Counted from the stretch's first letter, positions 16,696-26,133 are shown. The stretch is DNA of 64,000 nucleotides from Tessaracoccus timonensis (GCF_900343145.1 NZ_LT996886.1:1984001-2048000); one strand, 5' to 3'. Notes: a model not told the origin generated them from the sequence alone. Made by a program: numbers and translations.

Positions 16696-18402
16696 ATGAC
16701 TGACATCGAACCCCCGTTCCTCGAACTGGATAATGGTGAACAGATCCCTATCACGGTGCGCGGCTACCAGCTGCTGAACCGCCCCATGCTGAACCGCGGT
16801 GTTGCGTTCACGCATGAGGAGCGCGCCGCGCTCGGCCTCATCGGGTTGCTGCCACCCGGGCAGCGCCCGATTGAAGACCAAGTGAGACGGGTGTACCGCC
16901 AGTATCTCCGTCAGCCAGACAACCTCGCGAAGAGCCTGTACCTGACGCACATGCGCGACCGCAACGAAGTGCTCTATTACCGACTGCTTGCCGAGCACAT
17001 CGAGGAGATGCTGCCGATCGTCTACACGCCCACGATTGGGGAGGTCATTCAGGAGTACAGCCAGTGGTACCAGCGCCCGCGCGGCGTGTACCTCTCCATT
17101 GATCATCCGGAACTTATTGAGACGGCGCTGCAGAACTACGGGCTTGGTGCCGACCAAGTCGATCTTGTTGTGGTCACAGATTCGGAGGGCATCCTGGGCA
17201 TTGGTGACCAGGGTGTGGGCGGTATCGCCATTGCGACGGGCAAACTCGCCGTCTACACCGCAGCAGCGGGCATCCACCCGCGACGATGCATCCCCGTCGT
17301 ACTCGACGTCGGCACCGACAATCTCAAGCTGCTCAACAGCGACCAGTACGTCGGTGAGCGGCATGCGCGCGTGCGCGGAGAACGGTACGACGAGTTCGTC
17401 GACCAATTCGTGAAGACGGTGCAGCGGCTGTACCCCAACGCCATGCTGCACTTCGAGGACTTTGCGGCCGGTAACGCACACCGGCTCCTCGACAAGTATC
17501 GCGATGAGATGTGCGCGTTCAACGACGACATCCAGGGCACCGCGTCCATCGTGCTCGCCGCGGTGTTGTCCGCCGTGCATCGTGCGAAGGGCCGCTTATG
17601 CGACCAGCGCATCGTCGTACATGGCGCAGGGTCTGCGGGCATCGGCATCGCTAACGCCATCCGCGACGCCATGGTGGAGGAGGGGCTGAGTCTTGAGGAA
17701 GCGAACCAGCGCTTCTGGTGCCTCGGCAGCCGCGGACTCATCGTCGAAGGCATGCCCGTGCGGGATTTCCAGGCACCCTATGCACGTGCGAAGGAAGAAG
17801 TGACCGGATGGAGCGATGAGCGAGGCCGCATCGACCTGCTCTCGACGGTGCAGCGCTCCCAGCCGACGATTCTCATCGGCACCTCCGCGCAGGCGGGCTC
17901 CTTCACGCGGGAAATCGTCGAGGCGATGCAGCAGCACGCTCCTGAACCCATCATCCTCGCACTGTCGAACCCCACCTCCCTCGCAGAAGCCGTGCCCGAG
18001 GACCTCCTGGACTGGACCGAAGGGATGGCGCTCATCGCCACCGGTTCCCCCTTCTACCCGGTGCAACGCGGTGAGATGCGCTACGAGATTGCGCAGGCCA
18101 ACAACGCGCTCGTGTTCCCCGGTTTGGGGCTCGGCGTGGCCGTCAGTAGAGCCAGCCGCGTCAGCGACAAGATGATCATCGCTGCGGCTCGTGCCGTCGC
18201 ATCGCTCACCTACGACGACAAGCGGCCAGGCGCGTCGCTGCTGCCTGCCATGGACCAGCTGAGGTTGGTGTCCTCCACCGTCGCGCTCGCCGTGGTGCGA
18301 TGCGCGCAGGAGGAGGGACTTGCGCGGGTGCAGATCGACGATCCGGTGCAGGCCGTCGTCGATGCGGTGTGGAACCCGGAGTACGCGAAGATTGTGCTCT
18401 GA
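16696..18402 (+). CDS. maeA: NAD-dependent malic enzyme (MaeA type)
   Basis: The 568-residue length and the IVYTPTIGEVIQEYSQ segment (about 110-125) are those of the large malic enzymes. It oxidatively decarboxylates malate to pyruvate. The active-site tyrosine is in IVYTPT; the lysine and metal region is VVVTDSEGILGIGDQG (about 158-173), and FEDFAAGNAH plus FNDDIQGTA supply the acidic metal ligands. A Rossmann domain with VVHGAGSAGIGIANAI (about 307-322) binds NAD. It separates tlyA from nadK, which are adjacent in mycobacteria, so it is a local insertion with its own promoter. NAD over NADP preference is inferred from family. Confidence 0.92.
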   Translation: MTDIEPPFLELDNGEQIPITVRGYQLLNRPMLNRGVAFTHEERAALGLIGLLPPGQRPIEDQVRRVYRQYLRQPDNLAKSLYLTHMRDRNEVLYYRLLAEHIEEMLPIVYTPTIGEVIQEYSQWYQRPRGVYLSIDHPELIETALQNYGLGADQVDLVVVTDSEGILGIGDQGVGGIAIATGKLAVYTAAAGIHPRRCIPVVLDVGTDNLKLLNSDQYVGERHARVRGERYDEFVDQFVKTVQRLYPNAMLHFEDFAAGNAHRLLDKYRDEMCAFNDDIQGTASIVLAAVLSAVHRAKGRLCDQRIVVHGAGSAGIGIANAIRDAMVEEGLSLEEANQRFWCLGSRGLIVEGMPVRDFQAPYARAKEEVTGWSDERGRIDLLSTVQRSQPTILIGTSAQAGSFTREIVEAMQQHAPEPIILALSNPTSLAEAVPEDLLDWTEGMALIATGSPFYPVQRGEMRYEIAQANNALVFPGLGLGVAVSRASRVSDKMIIAAARAVASLTYDDKRPGASLLPAMDQLRLVSSTVALAVVRCAQEEGLARVQIDDPVQAVVDAVWNPEYAKIVL

Positions 18403-18424
18403 AGCGTGCACGCCAGCAATGCCC

Positions 18425-18430
18425 TAGGGT
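18425..18430 (+). promoter_or_regulatory. Probable -10 element of a leaderless nadK transcript
   Basis: TAGGGT lies seven bases before the GTG at 18438, with no Shine-Dalgarno in between. Confidence 0.5.
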
Positions 18431-18437
18431 GGATGCC

Positions 18438-19325
18438 GTGACTAGGAGCGTAGCGGTGTTTCTCCACCCGGAGAAGGAAGAAGCGATCGACGGCGCTACC
18501 GCCTTCATCGACGACATCACTCAGCGTGGGTTTCGTGTCGCGGTCCGGGCGGTAGACAAGGAGCGCCTCGCCAGCAGCGTGCGAGAGCCGTTGGACGTCC
18601 TCGTCGACGACGCCGCCGCTCCAGGCTGCGAACTCGCTGTCGTATTCGGTGGCGACGGCACCCTGCTGCGGGCCGCGGCGTGGGCGCTGCACCATGACAT
18701 CCCCGTGCTGGGCGTGAACCTCGGCCACGTCGGTTTTCTGGCCGAAATGGAGCAGTCGGATATCGAAGCGCTCCCGCTCGTCGTCGATGAGCAGCGGTAC
18801 AGCGTCGAAGAGCGCCTAGTGCTCGACATCGTCGTCAAGCGCGACGGCGTGCAGCGCTGGCACGCCTCCGCGATCAACGAAGTGTCGCTGGAGAAGATCG
18901 CGCGGGAACGCATGCTGACGGTGCTTGTGAGCGTGGACGGGCGGCCGCTCAGCCGGTGGAGCTGCGACGGAGTGCTGGTGAGCACACCGACCGGGTCAAC
19001 AGCCTACGGTTTCTCCACCGGGGGTCCAGTGATCTGGCCGGACGTGCAGGCGATGCTCATTGTTCCGCTCGCCGCGCATGCGCTGTTCAACCGCCCGCTG
19101 GTGCTGAGCCCCGAATCCACGGTGTTACTCCAGCAGTCGATCGAAGGCCCGCACGGCATCTTGTGGTGCGACGGGCGCACCAGTTTTGAGGTCGAGTCTG
19201 GCGACGAGGTGATCGTCACGTCGTCGAATCACAAGCTGCGCATCGCTCGCCTGTCGGAACAGCCGTTCACCACTCGGCTGGTGAAGAAATTTGCCCTGCC
19301 GGTTCGCGGCTGGGGAAGGAACTGA
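18438..19325 (+). CDS. nadK: NAD kinase
   Basis: The 295-residue enzyme phosphorylates NAD to NADP. The GGDGTLLRAA motif (ATP/polyphosphate and catalytic aspartate) and TPTGSTAYGFSTGGP (NAD binding) are clear. The GTG at 18438 gives VTRSVAVFLHPEKEE, the expected first strand of the domain; upstream in-frame codons overlap the malic enzyme and look non-coding. The recN GTG follows two bases after the stop, so both are likely one transcript, as in mycobacteria. Confidence 0.94.
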   Translation: MTRSVAVFLHPEKEEAIDGATAFIDDITQRGFRVAVRAVDKERLASSVREPLDVLVDDAAAPGCELAVVFGGDGTLLRAAAWALHHDIPVLGVNLGHVGFLAEMEQSDIEALPLVVDEQRYSVEERLVLDIVVKRDGVQRWHASAINEVSLEKIARERMLTVLVSVDGRPLSRWSCDGVLVSTPTGSTAYGFSTGGPVIWPDVQAMLIVPLAAHALFNRPLVLSPESTVLLQQSIEGPHGILWCDGRTSFEVESGDEVIVTSSNHKLRIARLSEQPFTTRLVKKFALPVRGWGRN

Positions 19326-19326
19326 C

Positions 19327-21009
19327 GTGCTGGAAGAACTCACCCTCACCGATTTCGGTGTGGTGCAGCACACGCAGCTTGATTTGCGCCCCGGGCTCAT
19401 CGCCGTGACAGGGGAGACGGGCGCGGGCAAGACCATGATCGTGCACGGCATCGGTCAGCTGCTGGGTGCCAGGGCAGACTCCGGCGCGGTGCGTCGAGGA
19501 GCCTCGAAGGCCGTGGTTGCAGGGCGTTGGGAGGTCGGTTCGGCGACGGGTGAAGCCGTGGCTGAGTTGGGGGCGGAGCTCGACGGTAGCGAGCTCGTCA
19601 CCGTGCGGCAGCTGAGCGCCGCCGGGCGTTCGCGCGCTGTCGTGGGCGGCAGTCCAGTTCCCGTGAGCGCGCTGGCCAGGCTGGAACTGGCGACGATCCA
19701 CGGCCAATCAGAACAGTTGCGGCTCGGCACTCCTGAACGGCAGAGGGAACTCCTCGACGCGCACGCCAATCCCGCTGGGCTCGACCGGTACCGCGAGGCG
19801 TACCGCGAACATGAAGCGGTTGTCGCGGAGCTCGAGGATCTCGAGTCGGCTGCCATGGAGCGTGCACGCGAAGCTGACATGCTGCGCTTCGGCTTGGAAG
19901 AGATTGGCGCAGCGAACCCCGTCGCTGGAGAAGACGTTGCCCTCGAGGCTGAGCAGGCGAAGCTCCAGGACCTCGACGCGCTGCGTCAACTCGGTCAACG
20001 CGCGTCGCTTGCGCTGAGCGGGGATGAGCAGGACTTTGAGGCTCCCAGTGCGGTTGGCCTCGTCGGGGAGGGGCGCAAGGCGCTGCGCGAACTCGCCTCC
20101 CACGATGCCGCGGCGTCGTCCCTGCACACGCGGGTAGAGGAAGCGCAGGTGCTGCTCGACGATCTCGCAGCGGATCTGGCCGCCTACCTGGTGGATCTTG
20201 TCGACGACCCGCTCCGTCTCGAGGCGGTAGCAGAACGGCGGGCTGTGCTCGCCGGGCTGACGCGCAAATACGGTGCCACCATCGACGAGGTACTCGCCTG
20301 GGCGGAGACTTCGGCGCAGCGCCTCCACACGCTGGACGGCTCCGACGAACGCATCGCGGAGCTGCGTGGGCGTAAGGATGAGCTCGAGGGAGAGCTGCTC
20401 ATCCTCGCAAAAGCCATCTCCCAAAGCCGGCACAGCGCCGCAGAATCCCTTGCTCAGCAGGCTCAGACGGAACTCGCCGCCCTCGCCATGCCGCATGCTC
20501 GGCTGATATTCCAGGTCAGCGACGCGCCGCTCAGCCCACACGGAGCGGACAAGGTGGAGCTGCTGTTCAGCGCGAACCCAGGTTCCGAACCTGCGCCACT
20601 CGCCAAGGTGGCGTCGGGCGGCGAGCTTTCGCGGGTGCGGCTCGCGCTCGAAGTGGTGCTCGCCGACGCCGAGGGTCACACGTTCATCTTCGACGAGGTC
20701 GATGCGGGGGTGGGCGGCGCCGTCGGCTTGGAAATCGGCCGACGCCTGCAGCGTCTGGCCGCTACGTCGCAGGTGATCGTCGTCACCCATCTCGCGCAGG
20801 TCGCAGCATTTGCAGACCAGCATCTCGTCGTGCGGAAATCCAGCGACGGGGCTGTGACGGTCTCTGACGTCGCGGAGGTGCAGGGTGAGGAGCGCGTGAC
20901 TGAGCTTGCGCGCATGATGGGCGGTTCTGCCGATACGGACGCCTCCCGCAGGCACGCCGCAGAACTCTTGGAAGACGCGGCCCGCGCACCGCAGCCCACA
21001 ACGTCGTAG
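19327..21009 (+). CDS. recN: DNA repair protein RecN
   Basis: The 560-residue SMC-like ATPase acts in double-strand break repair. The Walker A loop TGETGAGKTMI is near residue 30, a long coiled-coil region rich in Glu, Ala and Arg spans about 150-370, and the C-terminal half has the ABC signature ASGGELSRVRLALE followed by Walker B IFDEVDAGVGG and a VTHLAQVAA switch. A GGGGAAGGA ribosome site precedes the GTG at 19327. I saw no LexA-type palindrome near the start; the gene seems driven through nadK. Confidence 0.94.
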   Translation: MLEELTLTDFGVVQHTQLDLRPGLIAVTGETGAGKTMIVHGIGQLLGARADSGAVRRGASKAVVAGRWEVGSATGEAVAELGAELDGSELVTVRQLSAAGRSRAVVGGSPVPVSALARLELATIHGQSEQLRLGTPERQRELLDAHANPAGLDRYREAYREHEAVVAELEDLESAAMERAREADMLRFGLEEIGAANPVAGEDVALEAEQAKLQDLDALRQLGQRASLALSGDEQDFEAPSAVGLVGEGRKALRELASHDAAASSLHTRVEEAQVLLDDLAADLAAYLVDLVDDPLRLEAVAERRAVLAGLTRKYGATIDEVLAWAETSAQRLHTLDGSDERIAELRGRKDELEGELLILAKAISQSRHSAAESLAQQAQTELAALAMPHARLIFQVSDAPLSPHGADKVELLFSANPGSEPAPLAKVASGGELSRVRLALEVVLADAEGHTFIFDEVDAGVGGAVGLEIGRRLQRLAATSQVIVVTHLAQVAAFADQHLVVRKSSDGAVTVSDVAEVQGEERVTELARMMGGSADTDASRRHAAELLEDAARAPQPTTS

Positions 21010-21017
21010 TGAGCGGC

Positions 21018-21023
21018 TAGAGT
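21018..21023 (+). promoter_or_regulatory. Probable -10 element of a leaderless polA transcript
   Basis: TAGAGT is followed by seven bases and the GTG at 21031. No Shine-Dalgarno is present. Confidence 0.5.
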
Positions 21024-21030
21024 CGATTGG

Positions 21031-23688
21031 GTGAAGAAACTTCTGCTGATCGACGGACATTCGATGGCGTATCGAGCCTTTTTCGGGCTGCCCGTCGAGA
21101 ACTTTCAGACTTCCACCGGCCAGCACACGAACGCGGTGTTCGGCTTCACGTCGATGCTCATCAATCTGCTCAGAGACGAGCAGCCGACGCACGTGGCTGT
21201 GGCCTTCGACGTGTCCCGACATTCCTTCCGCACGGACGAGTATCCCGAGTACAAGGCGACGCGGTCGAAGTCGCCCGACGAGTTCCGAGGGCAGGTCGAG
21301 CTGGTGAAAGAGGTGCTCGATGCGCTGAACATCGCGCACATCGAGAAGGAAGGCTACGAAGCCGACGACATCATCGCCACGCTGGCAACCACAGCGGCTG
21401 GGGAGGAATTCGCCGTCGACATCGTCACGGGGGATCGCGACGCCCTGCAGCTCGTTGATGAGAACGTCACGGTGCTGTACCCGAGGAAGGGCGTCTCCGA
21501 TCTCGTTCGGTTGAACCCGGAGGCGGTCGAATCGAAGTATCTGGTGCCGCCCGCCCGCTATCCGGAGCTGGCCGCGCTCGTGGGTGAGACGAGCGACAAC
21601 CTGCCGGGCGTTCCGGGGGTCGGCCCGAAAACCGCCGCCAAATGGCTGAAGGAATATGAGGGCCTCGACAACCTTGTCGACAACGCCGAGAGCGTGCGAG
21701 GCAAGGCGGGCGAGAACTTCCGCGCCCACCTTGACGATGTTCGTCGCAACCGCCGGCTGAATGCGCTCGTGCGCACAGTGGAGCTCGACATCGCTCCGGG
21801 TGATCTCGGCCGCGAGTCATGGGATCGAGACGCCGTCGCTCGTTTGTTCGACGCGCTGGAGTTTAGGGTGCTGCGCACGCGGCTCGAAGAACTTGGAGGA
21901 GAAGCCAGCGAGCCGTCGTCTGCCGAGAACGTGGAGGTGGACGGGTCGGTGCTCGCGCCCGGTTCTGTAGGGGAGTGGCTATCCGAGCACACCTCGAATC
22001 CGGTGGGCGTGCACTTCGTCGGGCACTACGGGCGTGGCGCTGGCGACGTCGTAGGGATCGCCGTCGCATGTGCCGACGGGGCGGCCGCGTATTTCGCGAC
22101 GTCTGATCTGCGCCCCGACGACGATGAGGCAGTCGCCGATTGGTTGGCCGACCCGAAACGATACAAGGTCATCCACGACGCGAAGGGCCCGCTGCTGGGA
22201 ATTTGGGAACGGGGCTGGCAGCTCGACGGGGTGCGATGCGACACGTTGCTCGCGGCATACCTGTTGCATCCGGAGCAGCGCTCGTACGCGCTAGAAGACT
22301 TGGCGATGCGATACCTCAAGCGCTCGCTCAGCCACGATGACGCGCCGGCTCAGCAGACGCTGGATTTCGGCGACGACGCTGACGCCGACAACGCCATGCT
22401 GCGCGCCCGCACCGCACTAGACCTGGCGGGGGTGCTCGAACGCAAGCTCGACGAACAACAGCAGCGATCGCTTCTCGTTGATCTGGAACAGCCACTCATG
22501 CGGGTGCTCGCGGGCATGGAGCGTACCGGCATCGCGGTGGATATGGATCGATTGCAGTCGCTGCGTACCGAGTTTGATGAGGCCGTCCAGTCGGCACAGT
22601 CGCAGGCGTACGAGGTGCTCGGCCACGAGGTCAACCTAGGATCACCGAAACAGCTGCAGGCGGTGCTCTTCGACGAGCTCGGCATGCCGAAGACGCGACG
22701 CACCAAGTCGGGCTACACCACCGATGCGGAAGCCCTGGCCGACCTGTTTGCGAAAACCGAGCATCCATTCCTGGAGCACCTGCTCAACCACCGCGACCGC
22801 ATCAAGTTGCGGCAAACGGTGGATGGGTTGCTCGCTGCGGTGGGCGCAGACGGGCGTATCCACACCACGTATCAGCAGACGATCGCTGCCACCGGGAGGC
22901 TCTCGTCGACTGACCCGAACCTGCAGAACATTCCCATCCGCACCGAGTTGGGGCGACGCATCCGCACGGCATTCGTGCCGGGTGATGGGTACACGGCGCT
23001 GATGAGCGCCGACTACTCGCAGATCGAGATGCGCCTCATGGCCGATGGTTCTGGCGATGAGGGGCTCATCGAGGCCTTCCACTCGGGCCGCGACTTCCAC
23101 AATGAGATGGCTGCGAAGGTCTTCCACGTGGAATCGTCGGCGGTGACGGGGGAGATGCGCGCGCGTATTAAAGCCATGAACTACGGTCTCGCCTATGGAT
23201 TGAGCGCGTATGGGCTCTCGAACCAGCTTGGCATCCCTGTACCGGAGGCCAAGAAGCTGATGGACGAGTACTTCGCCCGCGTGGGTGGGGTACAGCGCTA
23301 CCTGGCCGGGCTCGTCGATGATGCCCGCGCTAAGGGGTATACGGAGACGATGCTCGGGCGGCGCCGTTACCTGCCTGACTTGCAGTCGTCGAACCGTCAG
23401 CGCCGTGAAATGGCGCAACGCGCAGCGTTAAATGCCCCCATCCAGGGCTCGGCTGCGGATGTAATCAAGCTCGCCATGCTTGCCGTCGACGCCGCGCTGG
23501 CGTCGTCGAAGTTGCGCAGTCGGGTGCTGTTGCAGGTGCATGACGAGCTTGTACTAGAAATCGCCGACGAAGAACGCGACGAGGTGGCCCAGCTGGTTGC
23601 CGACGCGATGGGTGGGGCAGTCGATCTCAAGGTGCCGCTGGCGGTGTCGATCGGGGTGGGCGACAACTGGCACAGCGCCGCCCACTAG
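21031..23688 (+). CDS. polA: DNA polymerase I
   Basis: The 885-residue protein has the three parts of Pol I. The 5' nuclease domain (about 1-290) begins LLIDGHSMAYRAFF and has metal-binding acidic motifs and a VPGVGPKTAAKWL helix-hairpin-helix. The middle domain (about 310-470) occupies the proofreading position but lacks the Exo I DxE motif (it reads VGVHFVG), so 3'-5' editing is probably absent, as in mycobacterial Pol I. The polymerase domain has motif A MSADYSQIEMRL, the O helix RIKAMNYGLAYGLS and motif C QVHDELVLEI. It fills repair gaps and removes Okazaki primers. It converges on the sortase gene. Confidence 0.96.
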   Translation: MKKLLLIDGHSMAYRAFFGLPVENFQTSTGQHTNAVFGFTSMLINLLRDEQPTHVAVAFDVSRHSFRTDEYPEYKATRSKSPDEFRGQVELVKEVLDALNIAHIEKEGYEADDIIATLATTAAGEEFAVDIVTGDRDALQLVDENVTVLYPRKGVSDLVRLNPEAVESKYLVPPARYPELAALVGETSDNLPGVPGVGPKTAAKWLKEYEGLDNLVDNAESVRGKAGENFRAHLDDVRRNRRLNALVRTVELDIAPGDLGRESWDRDAVARLFDALEFRVLRTRLEELGGEASEPSSAENVEVDGSVLAPGSVGEWLSEHTSNPVGVHFVGHYGRGAGDVVGIAVACADGAAAYFATSDLRPDDDEAVADWLADPKRYKVIHDAKGPLLGIWERGWQLDGVRCDTLLAAYLLHPEQRSYALEDLAMRYLKRSLSHDDAPAQQTLDFGDDADADNAMLRARTALDLAGVLERKLDEQQQRSLLVDLEQPLMRVLAGMERTGIAVDMDRLQSLRTEFDEAVQSAQSQAYEVLGHEVNLGSPKQLQAVLFDELGMPKTRRTKSGYTTDAEALADLFAKTEHPFLEHLLNHRDRIKLRQTVDGLLAAVGADGRIHTTYQQTIAATGRLSSTDPNLQNIPIRTELGRRIRTAFVPGDGYTALMSADYSQIEMRLMADGSGDEGLIEAFHSGRDFHNEMAAKVFHVESSAVTGEMRARIKAMNYGLAYGLSAYGLSNQLGIPVPEAKKLMDEYFARVGGVQRYLAGLVDDARAKGYTETMLGRRRYLPDLQSSNRQRREMAQRAALNAPIQGSAADVIKLAMLAVDAALASSKLRSRVLLQVHDELVLEIADEERDEVAQLVADAMGGAVDLKVPLAVSIGVGDNWHSAAH

Positions 23689-23717
23689 CCCGAAGCGACC
23701 ACCGCGTGACGGCTGCC

Positions 23718-24401
23718 TCAGAACAGTTCTCCGTAGAAGAACACGCGCGACTGCCACGGATCCTGGCCCTGCTCTTCCAGCTTGCCGTCGAAATCCCAGC
23801 AGATAATGATGGCGACCTCGGAGTCACCGTCGAAATCCACCATCATGTCGGAATCCGGGTCGTACTCGTCCACCATGACTTTCTTGGCTTCAGTGAACTT
23901 GTAGCAGGCAACCTCGCCATTCTCGCCGTAGAGCTTGATCTCGTCGCCAGGCTTCATCTGCGAGGTGCCGTCCTTGTACATCTCGTTGCCGAGCGCCTTG
24001 CCATTGCGGTAGGTGTGAATCGAGAGCACCGTCTTGCCCGGGGCTCCGGGCTTGGGCCCTTCGTTCCACCAAGCCGCAGTGCGCTTCTCGGCGGGCGGGG
24101 GAGCGGCAATGTTGCCCTCTTCATCTTGCCCGAGCGCGAGCACCTTTTCATCAGCTTCGAGCGCTCCGGAGAAGGTGTACCGGACGGGAACGAAACCGTC
24201 GGTTGTGGTGGTACAGGTGAGCTCCTTTGATGGGCTCTCGGACGCAGCAGCCGGTGAAGCCGGTGCTGATGCCGACGCGCTGGGCGTCGAAGCGGCTTCG
24301 GGCGCGTCCTTAGGGCGCGCGAGGTAGAGGCCGCCGGCGACCACGAGGATAAGCGCCACAACGGCCGCAACGATGGCGATAATCTTGTTACGCGTGTTCA
24401 C
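23718..24401 (-). CDS. Membrane-anchored sortase-family transpeptidase (class E/F-like)
   Basis: The 227-residue protein has an N-terminal membrane anchor (about 7-28), a Pro/Ala/Ser-rich spacer (30-58) and a sortase-like domain. The triad can be placed at His129 (LSIHTYRNG), Cys201 (AIIICWDF) and Arg219 (WQSRVFF). The HTYRNGKALGN segment resembles the sortase TLxTC/GHT neighbourhood. Sortases join surface proteins bearing LPxTG-like signals to the cell wall; no candidate substrate is next to this gene, so it is an orphan. The GTG at 24401 lies seven bases from a TAGAAT. An alternative is a sortase-fold protein with a non-sorting role. Confidence 0.7.
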   Translation of the reverse strand: MNTRNKIIAIVAAVVALILVVAGGLYLARPKDAPEAASTPSASASAPASPAAASESPSKELTCTTTTDGFVPVRYTFSGALEADEKVLALGQDEEGNIAAPPPAEKRTAAWWNEGPKPGAPGKTVLSIHTYRNGKALGNEMYKDGTSQMKPGDEIKLYGENGEVACYKFTEAKKVMVDEYDPDSDMMVDFDGDSEVAIIICWDFDGKLEEQGQDPWQSRVFFYGELF

Positions 24402-24408
24402 GCCGTGG

Positions 24409-24414
24409 ATTCTA
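24409..24414 (-). promoter_or_regulatory. Probable -10 element of a leaderless sortase transcript
   Basis: On the minus strand TAGAAT is followed by seven bases and the GTG at 24401. Confidence 0.5.
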
Positions 24415-24457
24415 CAACGCCGTACAAGCAGCGCTATGTCGCAAAAGAAGGGCGGGA

Positions 24458-24486
24458 TTGACCGGCTTGGAGCGATGGCCTAGTGT
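24458..24486 (+). promoter_or_regulatory. rpsA promoter
   Basis: TTGACC (24458-24463), a 17-base spacer and TAGTGT (24481-24486) precede a leader of about 115 bases before the rpsA ATG. The leader could carry S1 autoregulation, which is known in other bacteria, but no defined structure was recognised. Confidence 0.6.
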
Positions 24487-24606
24487 TGAACCGCATTGTG
24501 GTTTGTTGTGCCCTCGGACGGAGCAGGGTCAACGCGAAGCAGGAGTCATTGCTTCACAACTACCGTGCGTCCAAGTTCATACCATCCAAATCGGAGCCCA
24601 TCTTTC

Positions 24607-26046
24607 ATGACCTCCCCCACTGAGGCGTCGGCCGTAGCGGTTGACGATATCGGCAGCCCGGAAGCCTTCCTCGAAGCCGTCGATCAAACCATCAAATACT
24701 TCAACGACGGAGACATCGTCTCCGGCACCGTTGTCAAAGTCGACCGCGACGAAGTCCTGCTCGACATCGGTTACAAAACCGAAGGCGTTATTCCCTCCAA
24801 GGAACTCTCCATCAAGCACGATGTGGACCCATCCGAGGTCGTTCAGGTCGGCGATGAGGTCGAGGCTCTGGTGCAGCAGAAGGAGGATAAGGAAGGCCGC
24901 CTTATCCTCTCGAAGAAGCGTGCACAGTACGAGCGTGCCTGGGGCACCATCGAGAAGATCAAGGACGAGGACGGCGTTGTCTCCGGCACCGTCATCGAGG
25001 TCGTCAAGGGCGGCCTGATCGTCGATATTGGTCTGCGCGGCTTCCTCCCGGCATCGCTGGTCGAGATGCGTCGTGTGCGCGACCTCCAGCCGTACGTTGG
25101 CATGGAGCTCGAAGCGAAGATCATCGAGCTCGACAAGAACCGCAACAATGTTGTGCTGTCGCGTCGTGCGTGGCTCGAGCAGACCCAGTCCGAGGTGCGC
25201 CACTCGTTCCTCACCGCGCTGCAGAAGGGCCAGATCCGCAAGGGCGTCGTGTCCTCCATCGTCAACTTCGGTGCATTCGTCGACCTCGGCGGCGTCGACG
25301 GGCTCGTGCACGTCTCTGAGCTGTCGTGGAAGCACATCGACCACCCGAACGAGGTCGTCGAAGTGGGCATGCCCGTTACGGTCGAGGTGCTCGAAGTCGA
25401 CATGGATCGCGAGCGCGTGTCGCTGTCGCTCAAGGCCACTCAGGAAGATCCGTGGCAGACCTTCGCGCGTCTGCACCAGATCGGCCAGATCGTGCCTGGC
25501 AAGGTCACCAAGCTGGTGCCGTTTGGTGCGTTCGTTCGCGTGGGCGAAGGCATCGAAGGCCTGGTGCACGTCTCCGAGCTCGCTGAGCGTCACGTCGAGA
25601 TCCCCGAGCAGGTCGTCTCCATTGGCGACGACGTCATGGTCAAGGTCATCGACATCGACCTCGAGCGTCGCCGCGTTTCCCTATCGCTCAAGCAGGCGAA
25701 CGAGGGCGTCGACGTCGCCGCCGACGAGTTCGATCCGTCGCTGTACGGCATGACGGCCAGCTACGACGAGCAGGGCAACTACATCTACCCCGAGGGCTTC
25801 GATCCGGAGACCAACGAGTGGAAGGAAGGCTACGAGGAGCAGCGCGCTGCTTGGGAAGCCCAGTACGCCGAAGCTCAGGCTCTGTGGGAAGCCCACAAGC
25901 GCCAGGTCGAGGACGCCGAGACCGAGGCCCGCGAAGCCGCAGTCGAAGCTGGCACCGGCTACGTCTCCGAAACCTCCGACGAGGGCTCGCTCGCTTCTGA
26001 CGAAGCACTGCAGGCTCTCCGCGAGAAGCTGACCGGCGGCAACTGA
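24607..26046 (+). CDS. rpsA: 30S ribosomal protein S1
   Basis: The 479-residue protein consists of four S1 RNA-binding repeats (about 33-105, 120-185, 205-275, 292-360), each with a VxGxVxxxxxxGxxVdlG-type core such as GVVSSIVNFGAFVDLGG. An acidic tail follows (about 375-479, rich in Glu, Ala and Tyr). Four repeats and about 480 residues are normal for Actinobacteria. The ATG at 24607 gives MTSPTEASAVAV; upstream in-frame codons have non-coding composition. A weak GGAG lies 11 bases before the start. A strong terminator follows. Confidence 0.96.
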   Translation: MTSPTEASAVAVDDIGSPEAFLEAVDQTIKYFNDGDIVSGTVVKVDRDEVLLDIGYKTEGVIPSKELSIKHDVDPSEVVQVGDEVEALVQQKEDKEGRLILSKKRAQYERAWGTIEKIKDEDGVVSGTVIEVVKGGLIVDIGLRGFLPASLVEMRRVRDLQPYVGMELEAKIIELDKNRNNVVLSRRAWLEQTQSEVRHSFLTALQKGQIRKGVVSSIVNFGAFVDLGGVDGLVHVSELSWKHIDHPNEVVEVGMPVTVEVLEVDMDRERVSLSLKATQEDPWQTFARLHQIGQIVPGKVTKLVPFGAFVRVGEGIEGLVHVSELAERHVEIPEQVVSIGDDVMVKVIDIDLERRRVSLSLKQANEGVDVAADEFDPSLYGMTASYDEQGNYIYPEGFDPETNEWKEGYEEQRAAWEAQYAEAQALWEAHKRQVEDAETEAREAAVEAGTGYVSETSDEGSLASDEALQALREKLTGGN

Positions 26047-26060
26047 TCCGCTGACAACCT

Positions 26061-26096
26061 ACAAACGGCGCCCCTTGAGGGGGCGCCGTTTTGTGT
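26061..26096 (+). terminator. rpsA intrinsic terminator
   Basis: AAACGGCGCCCC and GGGGCGCCGTTT pair around TTGA and are followed by TTGTGTT. It stands 15 bases after the rpsA stop. Confidence 0.85.
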
Positions 26097-26133
26097 TCTG
26101 AGTGGGTTGCAGTGAGGCCTCGGTCGTAGGAAG

